From Labilithrix sp. (GTDB lineage: Bacteria > Myxococcota > Polyangia > Polyangiales > Polyangiaceae): a stretch of 64,000 bases of DNA. Made by a program: the position numbers and the translations under genes. Every line of letters starts with the position of its first letter. The stretch's first letter is position 1. The notes under the pieces are model-generated. The model did no database searches. It was not told the DNA's origin and saw only the letters and a program-made list of their open reading frames with translations. The stretch is taken from NCBI GenBank assembly GCA_028287035.1, contig JAQBQL010000232.1:59381-123380 (forward strand), written 5' to 3'. Below are positions 36,289 through 45,398 of this stretch, piece by piece.

Positions 36289-36309
36289 GCGCAAACGGTG
36301 CACGTGGTG
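36289..36309. promoter_or_regulatory. 21-bp motif upstream of the hydrogenase operon
   Basis: GCGCAAACGGTGCACGTGGTG, 96 bp upstream of hybO. It matches the sequence at 42640-42660 at 19 of 21 positions and contains the near-palindrome GCGCA-N5-TGCAC. Read on the minus strand it includes ACCGTTTGC, similar to a sigma-54 -12 element, but the -24 position reads CG and not GG. Another weak half site (GCGCA, 36309-36313) follows 20 bp on. Role inferred. Confidence 0.45.
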
Positions 36310-36325
36310 CGCAGCATCCGCGCGG

Positions 36326-39187
36326 TCAGGCGTCGAGCACCTCGCGGACCTTTCGCCTCAGGGTCTCGGGCGTGATCGGCTTCTGGAGATACGAGATGCC
36401 CATGTCGACGAACCCGTGGCGGACCACGCTGTCGTCTGCATGACCCGACATGCACACGACCTTCATTCCAGGGCGAGTCTTCGCGAGCCGCTTCGCGAGG
36501 TCAGGACCGCTCATCTGGGGCATCACCACGTCGGTGAGCAGCAGGTCGATGGTGCCGAGGTGCTGCTCGCAGTGGAGCAGCGCCTCGCCCGCGTGCTTGG
36601 CATCGATGACCCGGTAGCCGCTCCGCCGGAGGATCCCTCGCGCCACCAGCCTCACCTGCTCGTCGTCGTCGACGAGCAGGATCGTCTCCGACCCGGGGCG
36701 CACCGGCCTGGCAGCGATCGCCCGCATGCGGTCGATCTCGAGATCGACGCGCGGAAGGTAGACCACGAAGGTCGCACCCCGGCCCGGCTCGCTATGGACC
36801 CACACGCCCCCGCCGCTCTGCTGGGCAATCCCGAATACCGTGGAGAGCCCGAGCCCGGTGCCCTTGTCGACGGCCTTCGTCGTGAAGAACGGCTCGAAGA
36901 TGCGCGTCTGCATCAGCGCGTCGATCCCGACCCCGGTGTCGGTGACCGCGAGCACGACGTAGGGACCGGCCTTCAGGTCCACGTGCTCTCGCGCGAAGTC
37001 CTCGTCGAGCTCGACGTTCGAGGTCTCGATGGTGAGCTTGCCCCCGGTTGGCATCGCGTCCCGCGCGTTCACCACCAGGTTCATGACCACCTGCTCGATG
37101 CTGGACGGATCCGCCCTGAGCCTTCCGAGGCGCTCGCCGGCCACGAACCGCAGCTCGATGTCCTCACCGAGGATGCGCTGGAGCATCTTGTCCATCTTCG
37201 CGAGGAGATCGTTCAGGTCGATGACCTTGGGCGCGAGCACCTGCTTGCGGCTGAACATCAGCAGCTGGCGCGTGAGGTCGGCCGCGCGGTTGCCGGCCTT
37301 CTGGATCTCGTCGACGTCGTCGCGCATCGGATCGTCGGGACTCAGCGTGTCGAGCATCAGCTCCGCGTAGCTGAGGATGACCGAGAGCACGTTGTTGAAG
37401 TCGTGGGCAACGCCTCCTGCGAGTCGCCCCACCGCCTCCATCTTCTGCGCCTGGCGGAGCTGCCCTTCGAGGGTGACCCTGATGCTCTCGCCGATGCTGC
37501 GATGCACGCCGATGGCGATCTCGTCGGACACCGAGGCCAGCCCCTCGAGCGCGGGCTGCGTCCAGGGCTTCCGCGCGAAGCTCGCGATCACGCCGACCAG
37601 CTCGCCGCTGACGAGCAACGGGTGCGACGCGAAGGCGACGAGACCCTCGCGCTTTGCCCAGCCGGGATCCAGCGTCCGGGGATCCCCGAGGACATCGCTC
37701 GTGACGTGGGGAGCACGTTGCTCGGCGACGAGCCTCGTCTCGTGAACGCCGATGCGCACGAGGCCCTCTGCCCCTCCGTAATCCTCGAGCCCGGCACTGG
37801 CCTGCAGCTCGAGGTCCTTGGTTCGCGGATTCAAGGTCCAGATGCGCACGCAGGCGGCGCCTGCATAGGCCACCAGCGCCTCGGCGCAGCGGCGCAGGAC
37901 CTCGGGGAGGGAGCCGCCCTGGGTGAGAGCGACGCCGACCTCGCCCGATAGCTGCGCGACCGCCATGCGCTCGAGGTTCGCGTTCTCGGCGATCTTTCGT
38001 TCGGTGAGATCGATGGCAATCGCGATCCCGTCCCGACCCACCAGGGTGGCGGCGCCGGTCAGGATCGGAAGGCGGCTGCCGTCCTTGCGGAGCAGCTCCT
38101 TCTCGAAGGGTGCGGCAACGCCCTGGGCCGTCAGCTGCCCGGCCGCCAGCTCGTCGGCGTGTCGCCACTCGGGGGGCGTCAGGTCGGGCCAGTGCACCTC
38201 GCCGGAGAGCAGCTCGTCGCGTGAATACCCGAGCATCTGCGCGCCCGCTTCGTTCACGTCACAGACCTTCCCGAGCGCGTCCGAGATCGTGATGAGCACG
38301 AGGCCCGAATCCCAGAGACCGCGAAAGCGTGATTCGCTCGCCCGGAGCGCCTCCTCGGCCACGCGTCGCTCGGAGATATCCATGACCATGGCGAGCACGC
38401 CCTCGAGCTGACCGTCCGGGTCGAAGATGGGGCTCGTCTCGAGGAGCGTCCACAACGTCGCGCCGTCGCTCCTTCGCAGACGTAGCTCGACCTGCTTCGA
38501 GCGCCCGGCCTCGAAGAGCTCCATGTCGTTGGCCATGGACGCTCGGCCGTCCTCGAACAGGAACTCGTCGGACGGGCGGCCGACCGCCTCGTTCGGGTCG
38601 CACCCGAGCATCACGCCCATCCGCGCGTTCATGAACGACGTCTCGCCGCGCGCGCCGATCACCCAGACCCCCTCGTTGGTGGTCTCGACGATGCGTCGAT
38701 AGCGTGCCTCGCTCTCCAGCAAGTGGGCAGTTCGCGACGCGACTTCCCGCTCGAGGAGCTGGCTGTACTCGTCATGGTAGTCGCCATATGCCTTGAGGCG
38801 CAGGAGGTTGCGGACGCGAGCCTTCAGCTCGGCACGATCCACGGGCTTGCTGAGGAAGTCCTCCGCGCCCGCGAGGAGGCCGCGCATCTTCGCCTCCCGG
38901 TCGTCGCGGACCGTCACCATGATGATCGGGATGTTCCTGGTCGCCGGGTCGGCCTTCAGGCGCGTCGCGAGCTCGAAGCCGTCCATCACGGGCATCATGA
39001 CGTCGAGAAGGATGAGGTCCGGGCGCTCGAGGGCGACCGCGGCGAGCGCCTCGGCGCCGCTGCCCGCGGTCGCGACGACGTACCCTTCCGGCGCGAGCAT
39101 CACCAGGAGGAGCTTCTGGTTCTTGAGCTCGTCGTCGACGACGAGGACGCGCGCCGGCCGCGCCGCGCCTCCCGAGATCGTGTTCAT
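36326..39187 (-). CDS. Hybrid sensor histidine kinase (REC-PAS-PAS-GAF-HisKA-HATPase-REC)
   Basis: A 953-residue soluble protein. An N-terminal receiver (VLVVDDE, phosphoacceptor Asp62) is followed by two PAS domains ([33 protein letters not shown]) and a GAF domain ([20 protein letters not shown]). The HisKA domain has His595 in [10 protein letters not shown], and the ATPase has N, G1 (DTGVGI) and G2 (GTGLGLS) boxes. A C-terminal receiver ([22 protein letters not shown]) ends the protein. No membrane segment, so the signal is probably intracellular or comes from another kinase. It overlaps the upstream receiver gene by ATGA. Confidence 0.92.
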   Translation of the reverse strand: MNTISGGAARPARVLVVDDELKNQKLLLVMLAPEGYVVATAGSGAEALAAVALERPDLILLDVMMPVMDGFELATRLKADPATRNIPIIMVTVRDDREAKMRGLLAGAEDFLSKPVDRAELKARVRNLLRLKAYGDYHDEYSQLLEREVASRTAHLLESEARYRRIVETTNEGVWVIGARGETSFMNARMGVMLGCDPNEAVGRPSDEFLFEDGRASMANDMELFEAGRSKQVELRLRRSDGATLWTLLETSPIFDPDGQLEGVLAMVMDISERRVAEEALRASESRFRGLWDSGLVLITISDALGKVCDVNEAGAQMLGYSRDELLSGEVHWPDLTPPEWRHADELAAGQLTAQGVAAPFEKELLRKDGSRLPILTGAATLVGRDGIAIAIDLTERKIAENANLERMAVAQLSGEVGVALTQGGSLPEVLRRCAEALVAYAGAACVRIWTLNPRTKDLELQASAGLEDYGGAEGLVRIGVHETRLVAEQRAPHVTSDVLGDPRTLDPGWAKREGLVAFASHPLLVSGELVGVIASFARKPWTQPALEGLASVSDEIAIGVHRSIGESIRVTLEGQLRQAQKMEAVGRLAGGVAHDFNNVLSVILSYAELMLDTLSPDDPMRDDVDEIQKAGNRAADLTRQLLMFSRKQVLAPKVIDLNDLLAKMDKMLQRILGEDIELRFVAGERLGRLRADPSSIEQVVMNLVVNARDAMPTGGKLTIETSNVELDEDFAREHVDLKAGPYVVLAVTDTGVGIDALMQTRIFEPFFTTKAVDKGTGLGLSTVFGIAQQSGGGVWVHSEPGRGATFVVYLPRVDLEIDRMRAIAARPVRPGSETILLVDDDEQVRLVARGILRRSGYRVIDAKHAGEALLHCEQHLGTIDLLLTDVVMPQMSGPDLAKRLAKTRPGMKVVCMSGHADDSVVRHGFVDMGISYLQKPITPETLRRKVREVLDA

Positions 39188-39552
39188 GGCGCCCCCAGGT
39201 GCGCGGCGATCGTCTGCAGGAACTGCTTGTACCGGATCGGCTTTGCCATGTAGCCGTCGCAACCGGCGGCCCTGATGCGTTCCTCGTCGCCCTTCATGGC
39301 GAGCGCGGTGAGGGCGATGACCGGGATCGCGCGCGTCACGGGGTCGCCCTTGAGGACGGCGGTGGCGGCGAGGCCGTCCATCCCGGGTAGCTGGACGTCC
39401 ATGAGGATGAGCGCCGGTCGGCTCGCCCGCGCCAGGGCAAGGCCGGCCTCCGCGTCCGTCGCGCTCAGCACGGTGTGACCGGCCGATTCGATCAGGAACG
39501 TGGCGAGCTTCAGGTTCGCGGCGTTGTCCTCGACGATCAGGATGACTGCCAT
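39184..39552 (-). CDS. Single-domain response regulator (DivK/CheY-like)
   Basis: A 122-residue receiver, VILIVEDNAANLKLATFLIESAG, with phosphoacceptor Asp in ALILMDVQLPGMDG, Thr in ALTALAM and Lys in YMAKPIRY. There is no output domain. The DivK-like N-terminus fits phosphorelay shuttle proteins. It lies one base after the upstream hybrid kinase and overlaps the downstream one, so it could carry phosphate between them. Confidence 0.93.
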   Translation of the reverse strand: MAVILIVEDNAANLKLATFLIESAGHTVLSATDAEAGLALARASRPALILMDVQLPGMDGLAATAVLKGDPVTRAIPVIALTALAMKGDEERIRAAGCDGYMAKPIRYKQFLQTIAAHLGAP

Positions 39553-39553
39553 T

Positions 39554-42484
39554 TCACGCCGCCGCCCGCTTGCGCCCGGAGAGCGCGCGCTCCACCTCGG
39601 CGGTGAGGCGCTCCTGACCGAACTCGCTCTTTTCCATGATGGCGAGCGCGTAGCGATTCAGACGGGCGCGGTCCTCGTCGGACACCTGCTTGGCGGTCAC
39701 CACGAGGATGGGGATGCGCGCGGTCTCTGGCTCGCGGTCGAGCACGTCCACGACCTCGAAGCCGCTCACGTCGGGCATGACGAGGTCGAGGATGATGAGG
39801 TCGGGCCGCTCCTTGCGGGCCAGCTCGATCGCCTGGAGCCCGCCGTAGGCGCGCAGGACCGTCGTCGCGAGGCCCATGATTCGCACCGCGATCAGCTCGA
39901 CAGCCTTCGGGTCGTCGTCCACCACGAGCACCGTGAGCTTCTGGTCCTTGGCGCGCGGGATGAGACGGAGCTCGACGAGCGTGTCGTTCAGCTCCTGCCG
40001 CGAGATCGGCTTTTCCATGATCGCGGCGGCGCCGAGCGCGAATCCGCGATTCCGATCGACCGCAATGGTGATGATCACGACCGGCACGCGAGCGAGCTCG
40101 GGCACGGTCTTGATCCGCGCCAGGAGCTCCCAGCCGTCCATCTGCGGCAGGAGGATGTCGACCGTGATGAGCGCGAGCGGCTGCTGCACGGCAAGGAGGA
40201 GTGCCTCCTCGGCGGAGGTCGCATGCACCACCGTGAACCCTTGCGCCTCGAGCTGCACGCGGATGACCTCGGCGGCCTTCGCGTCGTCCTCCACGACGAG
40301 CGCAACGAGCGCCTCGGAAGGTGCCGGCTCCGTGAGCGAGGCCGAGGCCGGCTGCTTGACCGGCGGAATCGCATCCTCGTGCGCTTGCCGGAACGGCAGC
40401 CACACCGAGAAGCAGGACCCCGACCCGACGTGGCTCGCGACGGCCACCGCGCCGCCGTGCAGCTGCGCGAGGGCCTTCACCATCGCGAGGCCGAGTCCCG
40501 AGCCCTCGTACTTTCGTGCGAGACCCTTGTCGATCTGGCTGAAGGCCTCGAACAGCGATTCGAGCCCATCGGGCGAGATGCCGATTCCGCTGTCGGTGAC
40601 GGAGAGCTCGAGGAACTCCTCGAAGTCACTGTCGGCGAGCGGAACGCTTCGCGCCGTGCCGTCGCCACGGCACGTGCCGACCTCGGCGCGGGTCGCCCGG
40701 CGCGCGGACAACGCGACCTCGCCGCCCTCGTCGGCGAACTTCACCGCATTGGAGAGGAGGTTGTAGAGGATCTGCTTGATCTTGCGCCCATCGGCCTCGA
40801 TCGTACCGAGGTCCTCGGGATCTTCGATACGGACGTGGATCCGGCGCTCGGCCGCCTTCTCGCGGATGATCGAGAGGCTGTTTACCAGGAGTGACGAGAC
40901 CTCGACGGGCTCCAGATCGAGCGTCATCTTGCCGGCCTCGACCTTCGACAGGTCGAGGATGTCGTTGATGAGCGCGAGCAGGTGCTTGCCGCTGTCGAAG
41001 ATGTCGGCGATGAAGCCGCGCTGCTGGCTGCTCATGTCCCCGAGGAGCCCGTCCCTCAGCACCTCGGAGAATCCGATGATGGCATTGAGCGGAGTCCTGA
41101 GCTCGTGAGACATGTTGGCGAGGAACTCGGATTTCGTGCGGCTCGCGTCCTCGGCGATGATCTTCTGCTGCAGGGCCTGCTCGAACAGCCTGGATTCGGT
41201 GATGTCGCGGGCTGCGACGAAGACGCCCTGGAGCTTGCGATCCCGATCGTGAAACGTCTTGGCGTTGTACGAGATGACGGTGAGCTTCCCGTTCCGGGCG
41301 CGGGCCGTGAGCTCGTAGTTGCTGACCGTGCCCTCGGCGAGCACCCGCTGGATGCCCGCTTCGGCACGGGCAGCGTCGGTGAAGTAGCTCTTGAATGGAG
41401 CGCCGATCAGCTCGTCACGCGTGCATCCGGTCAGTGCCTCGGTCTGCTTGTTCACGTCGGTGATGATCCCGCGTGGATCGGTGGCCATGAGCGCGTCGAT
41501 GTTCGATTCGAGGAGTGACCGCGTGTAGAAGTGCTGGTCACGGAGCCGCTGATCGAGCTTCGTTCGCTCCTCCTCGGCGAGCTTGCGGGCCGTGTTGTCG
41601 GTCCCGATGAGCAGGTAGCCGATGATCATCTGCTTCGCGTCGCGGAGCGCCGTGATCGACACGACCGCCGGCAGGCGGCTCCCGTCCTTGCGGATCTTCG
41701 TGAGCTCGCAGATGTCCTCGATGCCCCGCGCCGCCTTGAATGCCAGGGCCTCGAAGCCCGCCCGGATCGGGGTGCCGTACTCGGCTGTCAGGGCAGCGGC
41801 GCGAGCGATCAGCTCGTCATGGTCGTGGAGGTCGGCGGCGCCCACGCAGTTCACCACGTCGGCCGCCTCGTAACCGAGCATCCGTTCGGCGCCGACGTTG
41901 AAGATCTGGATGATCCCGTTCGTGTCGGTCGCGATGCTCGAGAAGTTCGCGCTGTTGAAGATGGCCCGCTGCAAGGCTCCCGCCTCGAGCAGCGCGGCCT
42001 CGGCCTTCTTCCGTGCCGTGTTGTCGGTCCCGATCAGCAGATATCCGATGATCACGTGCTCGGCGTCCCGCAGCGCGGTGACGGAGACGACCGCCGGAAG
42101 GCGGGTGCCGTCCTTGCGAATGTAGGTCAGCTCGTAGATGTCCTCGATCTCGTGCGATGCCTTGAACACCAGAGCCTCGAACCCCGGTGTGATCGGCGTC
42201 CCGAGCTCCGCGCTGAGAGCCTCGGCGCGAGCGATCACCTCGTGCGGATCGGAGATCTCGGCGGGCGTGATCTCGTTCACGACGTCGGCCGCGACGTAGC
42301 CGAGCATGCGCTCCGCGCCGACGTTGAAGATCTGGATGACCCCCCGGGCGTCGGTCGCGATGATCGAGAAGTTCGCGCTATTGAAGATCGCGCTCTGCAA
42401 CGCGCCGGTCCTGAGGAGCGCCTCGGCGCGGACCTCGCTGCCGAGATCGGCCGCGCGGGCCCTCTCTTCGTCGTTCATCTGCAT
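39554..42484 (-). CDS. Hybrid sensor histidine kinase with duplicated PAS domains and two receivers
   Basis: A 976-residue soluble protein: PAS1 (about 27-159), PAS2 (169-301, nearly the same sequence), PAS3 (about 318-432), HisKA with His460 in ANMSHELRTPLN, HATPase (DSGIGIS, GSGLGLAM) and two C-terminal receivers (VALVVEDDAKA; TVLVVDDDPKA). There are no TM helices, so sensing is cytoplasmic. ATG 42484 is preceded by a G-rich stretch; an ATG at 42478 is an alternative. It leads the three-gene relay operon and is divergent from the octaheme cytochrome gene. Confidence 0.92.
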   Translation of the reverse strand: MQMNDEERARAADLGSEVRAEALLRTGALQSAIFNSANFSIIATDARGVIQIFNVGAERMLGYVAADVVNEITPAEISDPHEVIARAEALSAELGTPITPGFEALVFKASHEIEDIYELTYIRKDGTRLPAVVSVTALRDAEHVIIGYLLIGTDNTARKKAEAALLEAGALQRAIFNSANFSSIATDTNGIIQIFNVGAERMLGYEAADVVNCVGAADLHDHDELIARAAALTAEYGTPIRAGFEALAFKAARGIEDICELTKIRKDGSRLPAVVSITALRDAKQMIIGYLLIGTDNTARKLAEEERTKLDQRLRDQHFYTRSLLESNIDALMATDPRGIITDVNKQTEALTGCTRDELIGAPFKSYFTDAARAEAGIQRVLAEGTVSNYELTARARNGKLTVISYNAKTFHDRDRKLQGVFVAARDITESRLFEQALQQKIIAEDASRTKSEFLANMSHELRTPLNAIIGFSEVLRDGLLGDMSSQQRGFIADIFDSGKHLLALINDILDLSKVEAGKMTLDLEPVEVSSLLVNSLSIIREKAAERRIHVRIEDPEDLGTIEADGRKIKQILYNLLSNAVKFADEGGEVALSARRATRAEVGTCRGDGTARSVPLADSDFEEFLELSVTDSGIGISPDGLESLFEAFSQIDKGLARKYEGSGLGLAMVKALAQLHGGAVAVASHVGSGSCFSVWLPFRQAHEDAIPPVKQPASASLTEPAPSEALVALVVEDDAKAAEVIRVQLEAQGFTVVHATSAEEALLLAVQQPLALITVDILLPQMDGWELLARIKTVPELARVPVVIITIAVDRNRGFALGAAAIMEKPISRQELNDTLVELRLIPRAKDQKLTVLVVDDDPKAVELIAVRIMGLATTVLRAYGGLQAIELARKERPDLIILDLVMPDVSGFEVVDVLDREPETARIPILVVTAKQVSDEDRARLNRYALAIMEKSEFGQERLTAEVERALSGRKRAAA
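41582..42406 (-). repeat. Tandem duplication encoding two near-identical PAS domains
   Basis: Two copies of about 400 bp (42008-42406 and 41582-41980), offset by 426 bp (142 codons). The proteins share long identical stretches such as AIFNSANFS, IQIFNVGAERMLGY, RKDG.RLPAVVS.TALRDA and GYLLIGTDNTARK. The similarity suggests a recent in-frame duplication. Confidence 0.85.
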
Positions 42485-42619
42485 TCGTTCCCCCCCCGCG
42501 TCGGTGTCCTGACGTTCCCGAGAGGCGCCAGGATGCCCTTTCCACGCCGAGCAACAAGGGTGCCCGGCCCGGAGCGGTGGGTCGGTCGGTCGTTCCTCCG
42601 GACGTCGCGGCGGCCAGGC

Positions 42620-42660
42620 GTGCAAGCGGTGCGTCGTGCGCGCAAACGGTGCGCCTGGTG
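42620..42660. promoter_or_regulatory. Tandem copies of the hydrogenase-upstream motif, between kinase and cytochrome genes
   Basis: Copy 1 (GTGCAAGCGGTGCGTC, from 42620) and copy 2 (GCGCAAACGGTGCGCC, from 42640) are spaced exactly 20 bp, two helical turns. Copy 2 is the palindrome GCGCA-N5-TGCGC and is almost the same as 36289-36309. On the minus strand copy 2 also reads GG-N10-GC (AGGCGC-ACCGT-TTGCG), the spacing of a sigma-54 promoter pointing at the kinase operon. It is also within 115 bp of the octaheme cytochrome start. Confidence 0.5.
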
Positions 42661-42733
42661 GCCGTCTGCAGCTCGGGCTGGGTTGCCGTCACACGCATTG
42701 ATCAACGGCGCGCCGGGGGCGAAGCTCCCGCCC

Positions 42734-43975
42734 ATGTCGTTCCGCGCCATCTTCATCGCGGTCGTGATCGGGGCGGCGCTCCTCGTCGCGGCGTTTCTCG
42801 TGAATCAGCGCCGCCCGGCCGTCGAGCGCAATCAGCCGACCGCCGCGCTCGTCACGGCGAGCGGCAAGTGCGCGGAATGCCATCGCCACGAGACGTCGGC
42901 GATCATCGATCAGTTCGAGCGCAGCAAGCACGCGGCGAAGGGAGTGAGCTGCCTCGACTGCCACCATGCCGCGGAGGGCCAGCCGAGCATGGACCATCGG
43001 GGGTTTTCGATCGCGAAGACCCTCACCGCGAAGAACTGCGCGCAATGCCATGCGACGGAGTACGACCAGTTCGCGCGGAGCCGCCACGCCGCTCCCTCGT
43101 GGGCGTCCGTCAACGGCGCAAAGGACATGACGCCCGAGCAGCGCGCGCTAGGCGAGCGGTATCACCCGGGGTGGGTCGATCGCGCTCCCATGGTGATCGG
43201 CACGCTCGAGGGCCAGAGCGCGCTCACGAGCGGCTGCAACACCTGTCACGCGATCGGGAAGCCGAATCCGGATGGGTCGTTCGGTACGTGCACCAACTGC
43301 CACGCCCGTCACTCCACCTCGGTCGCGCTGGCCCGCGAGCCCACGACGTGTGGGCAGTGCCACATGGGGCCGGACCACTCGCAGCTCGAGATCTACAGCG
43401 AGTCGAAGCACGGGGCGCTCTTCGAGGCGCAGCGCGCGACGTTCAACCTCGCGGCCGAGCCGAAGAAGCTGACGACCGCGGACATGTCCGTGCCCACGTG
43501 CGCGACGTGTCACATGAGCGGGCTCGAGGGAATGAAGGTCACGCACGACACGACCGAGCGGCTCTCGTACTTCCTCTTTGCGCCCATCTCCACGAGGCGC
43601 CCGAACGGCGACCGCGGCCGCGACGAGATGAAGGAGCTCTGTCTCAAGTGCCACACGCGTCCCCGCATCGACGACTTCTACGCCAAGGCCGAGGCCACGC
43701 TCGTCTCGACCAACGAGAAGGTCAAAGGCGCGACCGACGTCATCGCGGGGCTCCGGAAGGACGGCCTTCTCACGGCGGCACCGTTCGACGAGCCCATCGA
43801 GTTCGTCGAGTTCGATACATGGCATTACTACGGCCGGACTGCCAAGCACGGCGCCTTCATGGGCGGCGCGGACTTCGTGCAGTGGCATGGCAACTACGAG
43901 CTACTCAAGCAGCGCGTCGAGCTCGATCACGCGGCGGCCGAGCTGCGGGCGGCGGCGGCCGTGAAGCCTCGATGA
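42734..43975 (+). CDS. Octaheme c-type cytochrome, hydroxylamine-oxidoreductase-like
   Basis: A 413-residue protein with an N-terminal membrane anchor (residues 5-22, no clear cleavage site) and eight CxxCH haem sites at Cys46, 73, 102, 168, 186, 206, 256 and 303. The C-terminal helix WHYYGRTAKHGAFMGGADFVQWHGNY matches HAO-type octaheme proteins. Family members oxidise hydroxylamine or hydrazine, or reduce nitrite or hydroxylamine. Whether the cross-linking Tyr of the oxidising type is present needs an alignment. It is followed by an ATGA-overlapping membrane protein. Confidence 0.88.
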   Translation: MSFRAIFIAVVIGAALLVAAFLVNQRRPAVERNQPTAALVTASGKCAECHRHETSAIIDQFERSKHAAKGVSCLDCHHAAEGQPSMDHRGFSIAKTLTAKNCAQCHATEYDQFARSRHAAPSWASVNGAKDMTPEQRALGERYHPGWVDRAPMVIGTLEGQSALTSGCNTCHAIGKPNPDGSFGTCTNCHARHSTSVALAREPTTCGQCHMGPDHSQLEIYSESKHGALFEAQRATFNLAAEPKKLTTADMSVPTCATCHMSGLEGMKVTHDTTERLSYFLFAPISTRRPNGDRGRDEMKELCLKCHTRPRIDDFYAKAEATLVSTNEKVKGATDVIAGLRKDGLLTAAPFDEPIEFVEFDTWHYYGRTAKHGAFMGGADFVQWHGNYELLKQRVELDHAAAELRAAAAVKPR

Positions 43976-44784
43976 CGATGCTCTCGCGCGTCACGCCGTG
44001 GCGCGCCGCGCAGCTCTTCGCCGCCTCCAACGTGGCGTTCCTCGGGGTCGACATCGCGCTCGCTCACCTGGCGAACGACTTCGCCCGTCGTGCCGAGTGG
44101 GCGCCGCTCTACTTCTCGTTCGCGGCGACGCTGCTCCTCCTTCCCGGAGCGCTGGGGTTTGCCGACCGCCTCGCGCCGACGCTCGACCGGATCGCGGGAT
44201 ATGGCTCGATCGCGGTGGGGACGGTCGGGATGATCTACCATCTCCAGAGCGGATTCTTCGCCGCGCAGACGCTCCACGATCTCGTGTATTCGGCGCCGTT
44301 CGTCGCGCCCGTCGCGTACGTCGGCGTGGGGCTCCTCATCGTGCTGCTCCGGAGCGCCGAGGCCTCGCAGCCGACGTTCGGGCCATGGCTGATCGTGCTC
44401 GCGCTCGGCGGCTTCATCGGGAACTTCGCGCTGTCGCTCCTCGACCACGCGCAGAACGGGTTCTTCCACGTGACCGAGTGGATCCCCGTCGCCTCCGCGG
44501 CGTTCGCGATCGGCTTTCTCGTCGTGGCGCTCGCGTCGCCGGGAGCGATCCCGCTCCGCGTCCAGCTCGTCGTGATGGCCATGCAGGTGGCGGTGGGCAT
44601 GGCCGGCTTCGTCCTCCACGTGCTCGCCGACGTGCACCGGCCGGCGGCCGCGGTCGTCGACCGGTTCGTCTTCGGGGCGCCGGCGTTCGCCCCGATGCTC
44701 TTCGCCGATCTCGCGACGCTCGGGGCCATCGGGCTCTGGGCCTCCCGGGGTCACGATGGACCCGCCCGGCGCGGTCGCGCCTGA
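43972..44784 (+). CDS. Eight-TM protein with four His-containing hairpin repeats, cytochrome partner
   Basis: A 270-residue integral membrane protein. The sequence divides into four TM hairpins, each with a His at the end of its first helix: His32 (IALAHLAND), His90 (GMIYHLQSGFF), His159 (LLDHAQNGFF) and His216 (FVLHVLADVH). Each second helix starts with a Pro/aromatic pattern (WAPLYFSF, YSAPFVAP, WIPVASAAF, FGAPAFAP). I do not recognise the family. Four buried His could bind two b-haems or a quinone. The ATGA overlap with the octaheme gene points to a complex that links it to the membrane. Confidence 0.75.
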   Translation: MTMLSRVTPWRAAQLFAASNVAFLGVDIALAHLANDFARRAEWAPLYFSFAATLLLLPGALGFADRLAPTLDRIAGYGSIAVGTVGMIYHLQSGFFAAQTLHDLVYSAPFVAPVAYVGVGLLIVLLRSAEASQPTFGPWLIVLALGGFIGNFALSLLDHAQNGFFHVTEWIPVASAAFAIGFLVVALASPGAIPLRVQLVVMAMQVAVGMAGFVLHVLADVHRPAAAVVDRFVFGAPAFAPMLFADLATLGAIGLWASRGHDGPARRGRA

Positions 44785-44865
44785 CCCCCGGGTCAGAGCC
44801 GACACCTGGCAACTCGCGTGTTTGTGGGGTCGGCAGCGCGGCGCGAGCGTTGCAGCACCGGCAGC

Positions 44866-45393
44866 ATGAGCCGTTCGACGCTGCCCCCGCCCTCCGCTGG
44901 CACCATCCTCCTCGTCGAGGACGACGAGCGGCTCGCGCGGTCGCTCACGCGCATGCTGCAGGGCGGCGGTTACGACGTCGTGCACGCGAGAGATGGTGAG
45001 GAAGCCATCGAGACGGTCCGCGGGCGGACGTTCGACGCGGTCTTCTCCGACCTCAACCTCCCGGGCGTAGGCGGCGTCGCGGTGCTCACGGCGGCACGAC
45101 AGACCGATCCCGACCTGCCGCTCGTGCTCATGACCGGAGATCCGACCCCGGCTGCGGAGGACGCCGCGGTCGCCCTCGGGGTGGTCGGTTACCTGACGAA
45201 GCCCACGAGCCGCGCCGCCCTCACGCGCGCGCTCCGTCGCGTGAATCCGCGGGCGCTGTCGCTCCGCGCCGTGGAGCTCGAGGCGACCGACGATGCGCCG
45301 ATGAGCCATGCGCCCGTGACGATCCCGCCGCCGTCCGATTACCGGACGACGGTGTGGAGCTCGGCAAATGTGGATTCGGTCGGCCGCTTGTGA
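44866..45393 (+). CDS. Receiver-domain response regulator with short C-terminal tail
   Basis: A 175-residue protein from ATG 44866. The receiver (ILLVEDDERLARSLTRML, phosphoacceptor Asp in AVFSDLNLPGVGG, Thr in VLMTGD, Lys in YLTKPTS) fills residues 13-130. The last 45 residues carry no recognised output domain. It probably acts through protein interaction. It is 81 bp after the octaheme/membrane pair and may receive phosphate from the hybrid kinases nearby. Confidence 0.88.
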   Translation: MSRSTLPPPSAGTILLVEDDERLARSLTRMLQGGGYDVVHARDGEEAIETVRGRTFDAVFSDLNLPGVGGVAVLTAARQTDPDLPLVLMTGDPTPAAEDAAVALGVVGYLTKPTSRAALTRALRRVNPRALSLRAVELEATDDAPMSHAPVTIPPPSDYRTTVWSSANVDSVGRL

Positions 45394-45398
45394 GCTGA

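Noticed and set aside
44838..44854. GG-N10-GC (CGGCGCGAGCGTTGCA), a possible sigma-54 promoter for the receiver gene at 44866
   Set aside because: The predicted transcription start would fall at the ATG itself, and such matches are frequent in GC-rich DNA.
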